Assembly (NCBI GenBank): GCA_964547985.1
Contig: CAZJPV010000006.1
Span: 1 to 64,000, forward strand
Reading direction: 5' to 3'
From: JAPLJU01 sp964547985
Lineage (GTDB): Bacteria > Desulfobacterota > Syntrophia > Syntrophales > UBA2192
Length of the DNA stretch: 64,000 bases
The position numbers and the translations under genes are program-made. Under the pieces are notes generated by a model. It was not told the DNA's origin, ran no database searches, and was given only the letters and a program-made list of their open reading frames with translations. This document shows positions 42,793 through 51,516 of this stretch, piece by piece (position 1 is the stretch's first letter; every line of letters starts with the position of its first letter).

Positions 42793-43641
42793 CTACCCCT
42801 TCGGGACCTCCCCGTACTCGAACTCGCCGCAGTCGATAACGGTATCGCCTTTTTTGGCGTTTCGTGTCCTCCAGAGGGCTTGTCCCCCCGCCTTTTTCCA
42901 GATGAGCGTCTGGATGGGCTCTCCAGGATAGAGGGTTCTCGTAAAGCGGCAGGCGATTCGCCTGACCATCTCGGGCTTGCCGGGGGCAAGGCTTGCCATG
43001 AGGGCCCGGCATGCGAAGCCCAGGGTGCACATCCCGTGGATAATGGGCTTTTCGAACCCGGCCTTCCGGGCAAACACCGGATCGGCGTGCAGCGGGTGAT
43101 AGTCCCCGGAGAGGCGATAAAGAAGGGGCTGGTTGGGCGAGGGCAGGGCATCAACGGTAAAATCGGGTGGCCTCTCCGGAAAGGACATAACCTTCCGGGG
43201 CGCATCCTCGCCGCCGAACCCCCCGTCGTAGCGACCGAAGAGGGAAAAAATCGCGGTGAAGAGCTTTTTCCCATCCTCCGCGAAGGTGTCGGCCTCGCCG
43301 ATGACAATGGCCCCCTTTTCCTTTTTATCGTAAAAGCGGGTAATCTTTCCTTCCGCCCTGAAAGTTCCCGAAGACGGGATCGGCCGGTGGCAGATGAGTT
43401 CCTGCTCGCCGTGGAGGAGTCCCACATCGTCAATATTGGCTGCCTTCGAGATATCGAAGAAGAAATCGAATATGGTCGCGATACCGAATGTGGGGATGAC
43501 CTTCAGGTTTTTTTCGTGGACGAGGTGAAACTCATCGAAACCCGCCCCCACGCCGAGGGCATAAATGATGACATCCCTCCAGGTGTATTTTTTCACAACC
43601 GGTCCGATTTTCTTCTCCAGCGCGTTGAGGTTGAGGGCCAT
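42793..43641 (-). CDS. MaoC-type (R)-enoyl-CoA hydratase, hydratase-2 family
   Basis: Encodes 282 aa, a double hot-dog protein like the hydratase part of peroxisomal MFE-2. The C-terminal repeat carries the catalytic motif YRLSGDYHPLHADPVFA followed by KPIIHGMCTLGF. The Asp and second His of the motif are kept; the usual Asn before PLH is His (DYHPLH). The N-terminal repeat has lost the motif, as expected. It hydrates trans-2-enoyl-CoA to (R)-3-hydroxyacyl-CoA. AAGGAG precedes the ATG. It lies 31 nt after the esterase-like gene, in the same direction. Confidence 0.9.
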   Translation of the reverse strand: MALNLNALEKKIGPVVKKYTWRDVIIYALGVGAGFDEFHLVHEKNLKVIPTFGIATIFDFFFDISKAANIDDVGLLHGEQELICHRPIPSSGTFRAEGKITRFYDKKEKGAIVIGEADTFAEDGKKLFTAIFSLFGRYDGGFGGEDAPRKVMSFPERPPDFTVDALPSPNQPLLYRLSGDYHPLHADPVFARKAGFEKPIIHGMCTLGFACRALMASLAPGKPEMVRRIACRFTRTLYPGEPIQTLIWKKAGGQALWRTRNAKKGDTVIDCGEFEYGEVPKG

Positions 43642-43673
43642 GTGTCGTTCTCCTTTTTGGGTTTATAGATTGC

Positions 43674-44807
43674 CTAGGGTGCGGGCAGGGCAAGTGCCGG
43701 GTCAAACCAATTGAGAATGCTGTCGTTTTTCTCCCGCGGATAGGCGTGGTAGAGGTCGGGGACGATCTCCTGGGTGATATCGGCGCCCGCCTCCCTGAGC
43801 ATTTTACAGCCTGTTTTTGCATACCACAGGGGGAACATCCAGTCGCGCGCCCCGTGGACCCACAAGATGCGCCGGCCCCGGACGTGCCGGAGGTTGAAAG
43901 GAGGCAGGATACCCGCCGCGAGGGCGAAGGCCGAGAAAGGGGATTCTTCGTCGAGGGCACGCTTGAGCAGGTACGTGGCCCCATCTGAAAGGCCCGTCAG
44001 CAGGATTCTTTTTCTGTCCACGTTCCAGCGGTCTGTGATTTTTCGGAGGACATCCTTGAGGAATTCGTCGTCGACGTCGGGTCCGGTAATGGACCAGGTG
44101 CTTCCGCGCGACGTCGGGGCGACAAGCAGAAAGCGGCGACTCCTGGCCTCACGGAGCCACGTCCAGATGAAGTCACGGCCGTGACCGAATCCACCGTGCA
44201 GGGCCATGACAAGGGGCCGTGGATCCGAGTCCTTGTAGGATTCAGGGACGAAGAGCGAGAAGGCGCCCCGGGCGTAGGGGTGCTCGTCGGCACCGACGTG
44301 CTGAAGACCGACCGGACCGGCCTGGACCTCAGACCGGATGAGGACATCGTCCTTCACGCGAAGAGGTTTTTCGAGGAAGAAGCGGTTCATGACCGGAAGG
44401 CTGACGGAGAGCGGGTAGAGTATCTCCATGGCACGGTTCACCCGCCGGCCGGCCTTCCTGAAATTAGCGAGGAATGCTTCGAGATACTCGTCTTCTATGG
44501 AAAGGCGAAGTGAATCCAGGCAGAGTCCCGAGGCTTCTAGGAGATCATTCCTCATGCGATTTGCCTCCAGCGGGCAAGGCATGGAATGAAAACGGGCCGT
44601 CGACCTTTCCAGTCGTTCCGCAAGAGGACCGAATCTTTCACGAAGGATGGGAACCATCCCCGGGAAAAAAAGGCGCTGGCTCTCCTCGAAGGCTTCCAGG
44701 GTGGCTATAAGATCGGCACAGAGTGCCTCGAGGGCCGGCTCGAAATCCGCGGTCGCTCCAAACGGGTTTAGCTGTCCTGATGGACCCCCACCTTGCAGCA
44801 AGTCCAT
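43674..44807 (-). CDS. Alpha/beta hydrolase (phospholipase/carboxylesterase-like)
   Basis: Encodes 377 aa. The N-terminal about 150 residues are helical and unlike known hydrolases. The C-terminal hydrolase domain has LVMALHGGFGHGRDF, a nucleophile motif LTGLSDGATYLLK (GxSxG), an acid in WVHGARDWMFP and a late LYHAYPREK with the His. It would cleave an ester. Starts at 44816, 44813 and 44807 are all possible; AGAGGG lies 9 nt before the last. It is upstream of and probably co-transcribed with the MaoC gene. Confidence 0.85.
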   Translation of the reverse strand: MDLLQGGGPSGQLNPFGATADFEPALEALCADLIATLEAFEESQRLFFPGMVPILRERFGPLAERLERSTARFHSMPCPLEANRMRNDLLEASGLCLDSLRLSIEDEYLEAFLANFRKAGRRVNRAMEILYPLSVSLPVMNRFFLEKPLRVKDDVLIRSEVQAGPVGLQHVGADEHPYARGAFSLFVPESYKDSDPRPLVMALHGGFGHGRDFIWTWLREARSRRFLLVAPTSRGSTWSITGPDVDDEFLKDVLRKITDRWNVDRKRILLTGLSDGATYLLKRALDEESPFSAFALAAGILPPFNLRHVRGRRILWVHGARDWMFPLWYAKTGCKMLREAGADITQEIVPDLYHAYPREKNDSILNWFDPALALPAP

Positions 44808-45058
44808 GGGCATCATCCCTCTGACGGCTGTTTTGCGATGAGAAAAATAATGTCGATCCTTTTCTATTGCCCTTTTTGCATGCTGACAATTCCGTCGCAT
44901 CGATCTTGTAAACCATTTTTCGGATCGTTGCAAGATGGAGCATCACCTGCCTCCTTTTTGAAAGGAAGAAAGACCGGGCAGGAAGCTCTGATTTCCGTTG
45001 CGTTATCACACCGGCCGGAGTATAGGAGTCGCCAGCAGATCATTTCAGGAGGGAACCC

Positions 45059-45526
45059 ATGCGAGACGTCTTCCGATTAACCTGCCTCATCGTTGCGGTA
45101 GTTTTAATCACGGGTTGTGCCGGGCTCTTTTTGAGCGCCGAGCGGCCGCGGGTTAATATATCGAACATTCAACCCAAGGATGTAAAGCTCCTGGAGCAGG
45201 TCTTTACCATGGATCTCCGGATTCAGAATCCCAGTGAGTCGGCCATCGACGTCAAGGGGCTGGCCTTTAATCTTGAGATCAACAACATACCATTCGCCAC
45301 GGGCGTTTCCGACAAACAGATGACCATTCAACCCTTTACATCGCAGGTCATCCAGGTGGAGGCCGTGACAACCCTGGCAAACCTTCTCCGTCAGGTTTCA
45401 CAGGTTCAGAAAAGTGTGGATGCATCGAAGCTGAAGTACCGCCTCAAAGGTACGATCCACACGGGGTCCGCCTTCGCAAGGATTCCCTTCGATGAGTCAG
45501 GGGAAATTGCGGGGCCCCAGCAGTAA
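45059..45526 (+). CDS. LEA14-like (WHy domain) lipoprotein
   Basis: Encodes 155 aa. The signal ends at VLITGC (Cys20). The mature part is a single LEA type 2 / WHy domain: PRVNISNIQPKDVKLLEQ, FTMDLRIQNPSESAIDVKGL and FNLEINNIPFATGVSDK. Such lipoproteins are linked to desiccation or stress in other organisms; the role here is unknown. GGAGGG lies 5 nt before the ATG. Confidence 0.9.
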   Translation: MRDVFRLTCLIVAVVLITGCAGLFLSAERPRVNISNIQPKDVKLLEQVFTMDLRIQNPSESAIDVKGLAFNLEINNIPFATGVSDKQMTIQPFTSQVIQVEAVTTLANLLRQVSQVQKSVDASKLKYRLKGTIHTGSAFARIPFDESGEIAGPQQ

Positions 45527-45647
45527 ACCGCAATCGGATAGGGCCGTGGAGATGAAGGAAACAAGAGACAGGACTTCCTCACGGTCTTTTCATGGTCCTG
45601 TGCGGTCCCGGAGAGCGAATTCTGAATTTCAAAAGGAGGTCGTTTTC

Positions 45648-45941
45648 ATGCAGTTCCTGGTCATCGCCTATGACGGCACGGACGAAAAAGCGCTTGACCG
45701 CCGGATGGCGGCACGGCAGGCCCACCTCGCGGGCATCGAGAAAATGAAAGCAGAGGGAAAGGCTCTTTACGGAGTAGCCATTCTCGGTGCGGGAGACAAA
45801 ATGGCCGGATCGGTGTTGGTGGTCGACTTTCCTTCGAGGGCGGATCTGGACGCCTGGTTGAAGGCGGAACCTTACGTGACCGGGAATGTCTGGCAGAAAA
45901 TCGAGGTGCTTCCGGCACGCGTCCCGCCTCTTTTTGCCTAG
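45648..45941 (+). CDS. YciI-family protein
   Basis: Encodes 97 aa. It matches the YciI/YCII ferredoxin-like fold: FLVIAYDGTDEKALDRRMAA, then RQAHLAGIEKMKAEGKALYG with the conserved His, VLVVDFPSRADLDAWLKAEPY and a C-terminal VLPAR. The family has a His/Asp active-site-like pair but no settled substrate. AAAAGGAGG starts 17 nt upstream of the ATG. It follows the LEA14 lipoprotein by 121 nt. Confidence 0.9.
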   Translation: MQFLVIAYDGTDEKALDRRMAARQAHLAGIEKMKAEGKALYGVAILGAGDKMAGSVLVVDFPSRADLDAWLKAEPYVTGNVWQKIEVLPARVPPLFA

Positions 45942-45992
45942 TCGAAACGAGGATATCAACACAGGATTTATTCGCCCGCGTCCCCCCGGGCT

Positions 45993-46817
45993 TCAGGCTT
46001 CGAAGCGAACGCGGACAACGCGGTTTCCGAGGAGATTGAAGAACAGCGGGGCCATAAACGCCAGGTAGCCCCAGCGCTTCCTGCAGTAATCAAGGACGTT
46101 CCACTCGCAGCATAATTTGATACCGAAGTTCCAGGTCTCGATTTCGCTGCAGTCATGCAATGTCCATTTGAACTCCAGCTTCCCATCCCCGACTTTCGAG
46201 ACGCATTGATCATATCGGCCCATCCCGACGGCGAGTGGGGTCAGGATTTCAAAGACCATCTCTGCACCCGGGAAGCGCTGCGCGAGCTTCTCGAAGACCG
46301 CCCGGACCTCCCATTCATCGAGATACATCAGCAGGCCCTCGGCGATGATCAGGGGGACGCCCCCGTCGAGGCGTACTTCTCCGGTCCACGCAAAATCGGT
46401 GATGGATCGGCTGATGCAAAGATGCCGCGCCGTCTCGGTGAAAAAATGCCGCCTGACCTCGATCACTTCCGGCAGGTCCACTTCGTACCATCGGATTTTC
46501 CCGTTATCAACTCTTTCGAAACGGGTGTCGAGACCCGCACCCAGGTTGATGAAGACGGCATCCGGCTGCTGGGCGACGCGCTCCAGGACCGCCTCGTCGA
46601 AGAGCTTCGTGCGAACGGCAATCCCCGTCTGCGTCATCCACGCCCTGTCGAACCTCGAAAAATCATAGTCCAGGGTGTCGCAGATCTCCACGGCCTTGGG
46701 ATCGCGGATGATTGGTTCGGCACGCCTTGTTTCGAAAGCCCTCGCCCAGAGCGGGATGAGCAGCGTTTCGGAGACGCCCTCCAGGCTTATGGGTATCCTG
46801 GGTTGACGCATGTTCAT
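45993..46817 (-). CDS. SAM-dependent methyltransferase of the LCMT/TcmP type
   Basis: Encodes 274 aa. FINLGAGLDTRFERVD is the SAM-binding loop of the leucine-carboxyl/polyketide O-methyltransferase family (COG3315). WYEVDLPEVIEVRR and PLIIAEGLLMYLDEWEV follow, in the usual order. The acceptor is unknown. AGGGGG lies 5 nt before the ATG at 46817; a second ATG at 46811 is possible. It converges on yciI. Confidence 0.88.
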   Translation of the reverse strand: MNMRQPRIPISLEGVSETLLIPLWARAFETRRAEPIIRDPKAVEICDTLDYDFSRFDRAWMTQTGIAVRTKLFDEAVLERVAQQPDAVFINLGAGLDTRFERVDNGKIRWYEVDLPEVIEVRRHFFTETARHLCISRSITDFAWTGEVRLDGGVPLIIAEGLLMYLDEWEVRAVFEKLAQRFPGAEMVFEILTPLAVGMGRYDQCVSKVGDGKLEFKWTLHDCSEIETWNFGIKLCCEWNVLDYCRKRWGYLAFMAPLFFNLLGNRVVRVRFEA

Positions 46818-47049
46818 CGATCCCCCTGTATGTTTCGACGCGACCGAACGAGAGCGACCCCGAGGTGTGAAATGGAGCCTGAAGGCGAGATGCAATTTGA
46901 TCGAGTTCCGGAAAAAAGATGCTGTGGGTGGAGTAATGTGTTTTTATATTAGCACATTTTTTTTGAAAGAAAAAGGCAATATCAGGTCCTCTTCAAGATC
47001 GAGACTATTTTCACCCGAACAACTCCGCGCGGTATTATGAAACGATCAT

Positions 47050-47259
47050 TCAACCCATCTTCCCCCCGTAGGGGTTGATCCAGATATCTTCGATGCAGGG
47101 CTCACAGAAGACCTTCGCATGGGCGGAGCCGCAGCCCTCGGGCCAGAGGGTGAAAAAACGGCAGTCCGGGCACAGGGCCTTCACACAGCCGTCACAATAA
47201 ATAATGGAGGGGTTTTTCCTGCAGATCTCACATGTCTGCGTTCCATCGGAGATACGCAT
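47050..47259 (-). CDS. Small zinc-binding protein (four CxxC motifs)
   Basis: Encodes 69 aa. Cysteine pairs CEIC, CDGC, CPDC and CEPC are spaced like a B-box or double zinc knuckle, with a His in SAHAKVF. At least two zinc ions are likely. GAGGAGG precedes the ATG at 47259, which supports a real gene. It has no close same-strand neighbour. Its role could be protein-protein contact; nothing further can be said. Confidence 0.8.
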   Translation of the reverse strand: MRISDGTQTCEICRKNPSIIYCDGCVKALCPDCRFFTLWPEGCGSAHAKVFCEPCIEDIWINPYGGKMG

Positions 47260-47425
47260 CTATAAAACCTCCTCGGGCGTTATGCCTCGTTGAACACTTC
47301 CCATGCCTTTTATGATAACGATCGAATGCACTCTACGGAAATTTCTACCGAAAGTCCACCCTCAACACGCCTCCATCACCCTTGAATGGATTGACAAATG
47401 CGCTGATGGATCGCTAGATTAACCC

Positions 47426-47454
47426 TTGACTTCACTCCGGAGGGTGGCGATAAT
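47426..47454 (+). promoter_or_regulatory. Sigma70 promoter for the 105-aa zinc-ribbon membrane protein
   Basis: TTGACT (47426-47431), a 17-nt spacer and GATAAT (47449-47454). The start point would lie near 47461, 30 nt before the ATG at 47491. Confidence 0.65.
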
Positions 47455-47490
47455 TTTTACATTCGAACCCAAGCGCAGAGGAAGATTCAA

Positions 47491-47808
47491 ATGACGGCCC
47501 GTCAGGTTCTCAACAGAAGGAAGCGCTCGATGTCCATCCTCCTCTTTGTCGGTTTTATGTTCCTCGTTCTGGGGATCGGCATCACGGCGATATTCCCCCT
47601 TTTTTCCGTGGCCGCTTTCTGGGGGTTCGGCATTTTCTTCGTGACGCTCCTTTACACCTATTTCGGTATCCGGTGTCCCAAGTGCCGGCGGTCGTGGGGA
47701 AACCTGGCGATGTCCGGCGGGACGCCTTTTTCCATTCCCGACAAACTGAAATCATGCCCCAAGTGCGGCCTGGATTTGGATTCACCGTCGGAGAGTTTCT
47801 ACGATTAG
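47491..47808 (+). CDS. Membrane protein with C-terminal zinc ribbon
   Basis: Encodes 105 aa. Two transmembrane helices (about 15-34 and 38-56) are followed by a zinc ribbon with CPKC at 62-65 and CPKC about 25 residues later. GAGGAAG precedes the ATG. The function is unknown. The next gene starts 42 nt downstream and may be co-transcribed, which would link it to the DUF697 protein. Confidence 0.8.
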   Translation: MTARQVLNRRKRSMSILLFVGFMFLVLGIGITAIFPLFSVAAFWGFGIFFVTLLYTYFGIRCPKCRRSWGNLAMSGGTPFSIPDKLKSCPKCGLDLDSPSESFYD

Positions 47809-47850
47809 GATCCTCGTGAGGGTGTTTTGGGTAGGGAAGCAAAAATTGTC

Positions 47851-48828
47851 ATGAAAGATGTCTATCGAAAGGTCGCGTTCCTGGCGAGCGTTTTCATACT
47901 CTTTTTCTTTGTCCTTTTTGTGATCAACCAGACGGCACAGGTCGTGGACCTCGCTTCAAGGGTAAGCCCCCTCGCCGGGGCGGTCGTTTTCTGGTTTCTC
48001 ATCGGGCTTTATGCGGCTGTCATTCTCATGACCGCCGTCGTGTTCCTCCGCCTTCCGAAGCCTCTGATTCCCCCGGAAAGCGAAGAGGCCCCGGAGTTCC
48101 CGGCATACCTGAAGGCTTTGAGGAAGCGTCTTTCATCCCACCCGCTTCTGAAAGGTGAAGACCTCTCCAGCCGCGAGCAGATCGAGCAGGCCCTGGCCGT
48201 CCTGTCGCGAAGCTGCGACGAGATCATACAGAAGAGCGCCGCGACCGTTTTTGTCAGCACCGCTATTTCCCAGAGCGGCCGCCTGGATGCCGTATTCGTC
48301 CTCAGCACACAGTGGCGGATGGTCTGGCAGATCGCGAAGGTCTATTACCAGCGGCCGACCCTCCGGGATCTCGGTTATCTTTACTCCAACGTGGCCGCCA
48401 CTGTTTTCATGGCGAGCGAACTGGACGACATCGATGTGACCGAGCAGGTGCAGCCGGTGATCTCTTCGACCCTGAGCGCGGTGAGCCTGACGATCCCGGG
48501 CATGCAGGCCCTGACCTCGATCCTGGTGAACTCGGTTCTCACCGGGGCGGCCAACGCCTTTCTCACCCTCCGGGTGGGCATCATCGCAAAGCGATACTGC
48601 GGCTCCCTGGTCCTGTCGGAGCGCAGGTCGATCCGCCGATCGGCCGCAGTAGAGGCGGCCAAACTGCTCGGCTCCATCGTGAAGCAGGGTACCGGTCGTG
48701 TCTCCAAAGCCCTCTGGGAAGCCTCCAAGGACAAGGCCGGGGGAGCCGTCTCCGGTGTTGCCGGGTTTGCGAGGGGGGTCAAAGATTCCCTGCTTTCAAA
48801 GCTGGGTGTCACGAAAATAACGGAGTGA
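47851..48828 (+). CDS. DUF697 (YcjF-like) membrane protein
   Basis: Encodes 325 aa. Two N-terminal transmembrane helices are followed by a helical region, then the DUF697 core: GRLDAVFVLSTQWRMVWQIA, RPTLRDLGYLYSNVAATVFM and TLRVGIIAKRYCG. In many bacteria DUF697 proteins accompany GTPases or stress genes; no GTPase is adjacent here. The TTG at 47827 is in frame upstream; the ATG at 47851 was chosen because the hydrophobic segment starts soon after it. Confidence 0.85.
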   Translation: MKDVYRKVAFLASVFILFFFVLFVINQTAQVVDLASRVSPLAGAVVFWFLIGLYAAVILMTAVVFLRLPKPLIPPESEEAPEFPAYLKALRKRLSSHPLLKGEDLSSREQIEQALAVLSRSCDEIIQKSAATVFVSTAISQSGRLDAVFVLSTQWRMVWQIAKVYYQRPTLRDLGYLYSNVAATVFMASELDDIDVTEQVQPVISSTLSAVSLTIPGMQALTSILVNSVLTGAANAFLTLRVGIIAKRYCGSLVLSERRSIRRSAAVEAAKLLGSIVKQGTGRVSKALWEASKDKAGGAVSGVAGFARGVKDSLLSKLGVTKITE

Positions 48829-48975
48829 GGTCATTCGCTTGCTTCCAAGTTTGGCATATGGGGAATAGCGGTCGTTATTTTTGTTGACAGAAGGAGCCGT
48901 CAGCGAGAGTAACTCGCGAGACCGAAATCGCTATTGAGAACGTATCAATATCACTGCATATATCAGGAGAAGCGA

Positions 48976-49470
48976 ATGAAGGCTTTGGTCACCTATTTCA
49001 CGCAGACCGGAAACACCGAAAAAGTCGCACGTGCCATTTTCAACGCCGTTGATGTCGAGAAGGAAATTCTCCCGCTCGACGAGGTCAAGAATGTCCACGG
49101 GCATGACATCGTCTTCATCGGGTTTCCCGTCATAAGGAATGCTGTACCCCTCAAGGTCCAGCCCTTCATCAAAGGGCTCCCCTCAGGGCAGAAAATAGCC
49201 TTCTTTTCCACCCATGGATCTTTGAAGGGCGGACTGCTCTCGAGACAGGCCTTCGAGGATGCCATTGGCCTTGCCACCGGTAAAAAAGTTCTCGGGCATT
49301 TCGGGTGCCGGGGCAGGGTAAGCTCCGAGGTCATAGATGCCCTGCTCAAACAGCCTCAGACCAGAGCCTGGGCGGAGGTGGCCCTGACGGCCGACGGGCA
49401 TCCCGACGCCGCGGATTTGAAAGATGCCGCGGAATTCGCGGAAGCGATGATCGCGAAGGCAAGAGGATAG
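48976..49470 (+). CDS. Flavodoxin-family protein
   Basis: Encodes 164 aa. The FMN phosphate loop TYFTQTGNTEKVARAI is near the start. HDIVFIGFPVIRNAVPLKVQ and KIAFFSTHGSLKGG follow, in flavodoxin order. It would carry electrons or reduce a small partner; the partner is not visible here. AGGAGA lies 4-5 nt before the ATG at 48976. A small GCGAG-AGTAA-CTCGC hairpin lies upstream (48903-48917). Confidence 0.88.
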   Translation: MKALVTYFTQTGNTEKVARAIFNAVDVEKEILPLDEVKNVHGHDIVFIGFPVIRNAVPLKVQPFIKGLPSGQKIAFFSTHGSLKGGLLSRQAFEDAIGLATGKKVLGHFGCRGRVSSEVIDALLKQPQTRAWAEVALTADGHPDAADLKDAAEFAEAMIAKARG

Positions 49471-49783
49471 AAACGCAGGGCAGTGCCCTTGCATTCTCCC
49501 GGCATTCGCATAATAACCGTCACAAACCTGCCTTTTCCTGCTTGATCTCCATCTGCCGAGCAATCCTTTCGGTTTTCGCCACCGGAGTCAGTATCCTTTA
49601 TGCATTCTGTCTAACGCTCTGATATTGTTAATATTTTGTCTGTTTTCACGGGAAGCAACTGGAGCCATTTCCCAAAGACATTTTGGCATGGTTCGTGAAA
49701 ATAAGAAAAATGCCGGTTTCCATTGCCGGGACCCAATGCCCAGGACGGCGTCGTCCAGAAATGAATAAGATATAAGTAGTTGA
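49471..49783. other. Intergenic stretch without a recognised gene
   Basis: Mixed GC, then AT-rich near 49620-49790. Only short frames with no ribosome site. It presumably holds the promoter region of the downstream coiled-coil gene. Confidence 0.35.
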
Positions 49784-49797
49784 TATAATTGTACAAT
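49784..49797 (+). promoter_or_regulatory. TATAAT with overlapping palindrome
   Basis: A consensus -10, TATAAT (49784-49789), is joined to a perfect palindrome ATTGTACAAT (49788-49797) that would cover the start point. The -35 is weak. The palindrome is a candidate repressor site for the gene at 49852. Confidence 0.4.
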
Positions 49798-49851
49798 GTC
49801 TGAAGGGGATTCCAGTAAGACCCGCCAAAGACATGTCACGAGGAGGACAGG

Positions 49852-50277
49852 ATGTTCAGAAAAAAAGACAGGAAATCGAAAGAGTCGGCATCCGATGAGA
49901 CGTACGGACAGACGGAGCAGAATTATGGCAGGGGCCAGAGAGGGAGTGTAAGCCGGAAGGGGTTGATCTTCGTTGCCCTCCTGCTTGTGGCCGCCTTTGC
50001 CGCGGTGCCGGCGACAACCAAGGTTGACACCGTGCTGCCCGAGATCTTCAAGTCATCGGACGACAGGATCCACAAACTCGAGATGGAGATGGTCAAGATA
50101 AAGTCGCTTCAGGAGCGAATCACGTATCTCGAGGTCGTCGTTGCCAAGAAATTCGGACAGCTGCAGGGACAGGACGGCAAGCCGCTCAAGGACGAGGTCA
50201 GCGACCTCAACGGCAGATTGGATGAACTGGAAAAGAAGGTAACCTCGACCGGTTCCTCCAAGAAGAAGTCTCGCTGA
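49852..50277 (+). CDS. Single-pass membrane protein with short coiled coil
   Basis: Encodes 141 aa. A charged, Lys/Ser/Gly-rich N-terminus (1-35) is followed by one transmembrane helix (LIFVALLLVAAFAAVPA). The outer part is a coiled coil (about 70-135, KLEMEMVKIKSLQERITYLE and LNGRLDELEKKV). Positive residues before the helix suggest N-in, with the coil in the periplasm. No family recognised. GAGGAGG precedes the ATG. Confidence 0.75.
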   Translation: MFRKKDRKSKESASDETYGQTEQNYGRGQRGSVSRKGLIFVALLLVAAFAAVPATTKVDTVLPEIFKSSDDRIHKLEMEMVKIKSLQERITYLEVVVAKKFGQLQGQDGKPLKDEVSDLNGRLDELEKKVTSTGSSKKKSR

Positions 50278-50574
50278 ACCCGAGACGTCGCCGAAGAGAA
50301 GAACACAAGACGTGCGGGGCCTGAAGCCGCATGGATTACGCTCAGGCCCACTTTGTTTTGAAGCGACGGTGACTCGTGGCAGAAATCTCCGCGGCCTTCC
50401 AAGAGGATGGAAAAGGCCTCCTCGCAATCCCCGGCTATATGAGTTCATTTCCATATCCGTCTCATCGAAAAGTCCTTTCTTCAGGGGCCAGCCCCGGACC
50501 CAGTGCACTAAATCAAACCACATATCCCCGAGGAGTATGATCGGCTTGCCCGACTTCAGAAATGGAGCGGGATT
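50278..50574. other. Intergenic stretch between convergent genes
   Basis: No gene or clear terminator recognised. Open frames here are extensions or shadows of the flanking genes. Confidence 0.35.
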
Positions 50575-51345
50575 TCACCTGCCCGGCTGCTTCGTTTTCC
50601 CCACCGGCGCAAGGTAGACGGCGAACTCATCCTTTCCGTCAATCCTGAGGAGCCTGTCCAAGGCCTCCTGATCGTAGGCGGCGATGGCACATGTCCCCGC
50701 CCCGATGGCTTCACAGGCCAGATAAAGGTTCTGACAGACGTGGCCGGCATCGATGGCGATGACCTTGTGGGCCGCGAGGTCATATCGCCACTCCATTCGG
50801 TAGGGAATGGCTGTCCAGATGAAGGTCACGGCTGCCTGGCCGGGGCAGGGCTGGCCGAAAGTGGCCGCAACCATCTTCTGGGCCAGACGATCTTCCGTGA
50901 ACTCGAAGAGCAACTGGTGTTCCAGGGGCAGGTATCGGTAGATACCGGGCTCCAGCCCTTCCACGCCTAGGACGCAGAGGTAGGTTTCCAGGGCATGCCG
51001 GCACCCGGCCGAGGGCACGGTCCGGTAGGCATGACCGGCGTCGATCCGCTGTCGTATCCCCTGCGTGGCCCAGAGCAAAAAGGAAAGCTCTTCGAGCGTG
51101 AGGGACTCGCGGCGGTAGGCCCGCCGGCTTTTGCGGTTCCCGATGGCCACGACGAGATCGCAGGCCGGGATCGTTGTCCACTTCCCCTGTTTCATGAGGT
51201 TCACCCGCCGGGCATCGGCGCTGAAGGGTTTTTGGATGGGTGGCGGCTCAACACCCCTGCTCTGATCCGTTCGGGCGAAGTTGATCGTCTTTCGAATGCT
51301 GTCCTTCAGGAAATAGCGGTATGACTCAAGGCGTTCTTGGCTCAC
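50575..51345 (-). CDS. SagB/ThcOx-type oxidoreductase (nitroreductase superfamily)
   Basis: Encodes 256 aa with a GTG start behind GAGGAG. It has the SagB-type pattern RKSRRAYRRESLTLEELSFL, TVPSAGCRHALETYLCV (FMN contact) and VIAIDAGHVCQNLYLACEAI, ending GTCAIAAYD. Family members oxidise azolines in peptide natural products or act alone. No cyclodehydratase or precursor peptide is nearby, so a stand-alone role is more likely. Confidence 0.88.
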   Translation of the reverse strand: MSQERLESYRYFLKDSIRKTINFARTDQSRGVEPPPIQKPFSADARRVNLMKQGKWTTIPACDLVVAIGNRKSRRAYRRESLTLEELSFLLWATQGIRQRIDAGHAYRTVPSAGCRHALETYLCVLGVEGLEPGIYRYLPLEHQLLFEFTEDRLAQKMVAATFGQPCPGQAAVTFIWTAIPYRMEWRYDLAAHKVIAIDAGHVCQNLYLACEAIGAGTCAIAAYDQEALDRLLRIDGKDEFAVYLAPVGKTKQPGR

Positions 51346-51516
51346 GATAAGGGCTCCTCTCGCATTCAGATGCTGTCGGCCGGTTCATGGCTATAGGGAT
51401 GGAAGCTTCCCGTCCATGCCGGAGATGATTCCCAAATTCCCTGTTGATCCTTTTGTGAACATCACATATAGTCGCGAAAATTTTTGGAAGTCTCTCCCGG
51501 TGGCCGGTATTTTTCA

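Noticed and set aside
50575..51345. Possible azoline-peptide (thiazole/oxazole) biosynthesis locus because of the SagB-like protein
   Set aside because: No SagC/SagD-type cyclodehydratase, precursor peptide or transporter is nearby, so a natural-product cluster is not supported.
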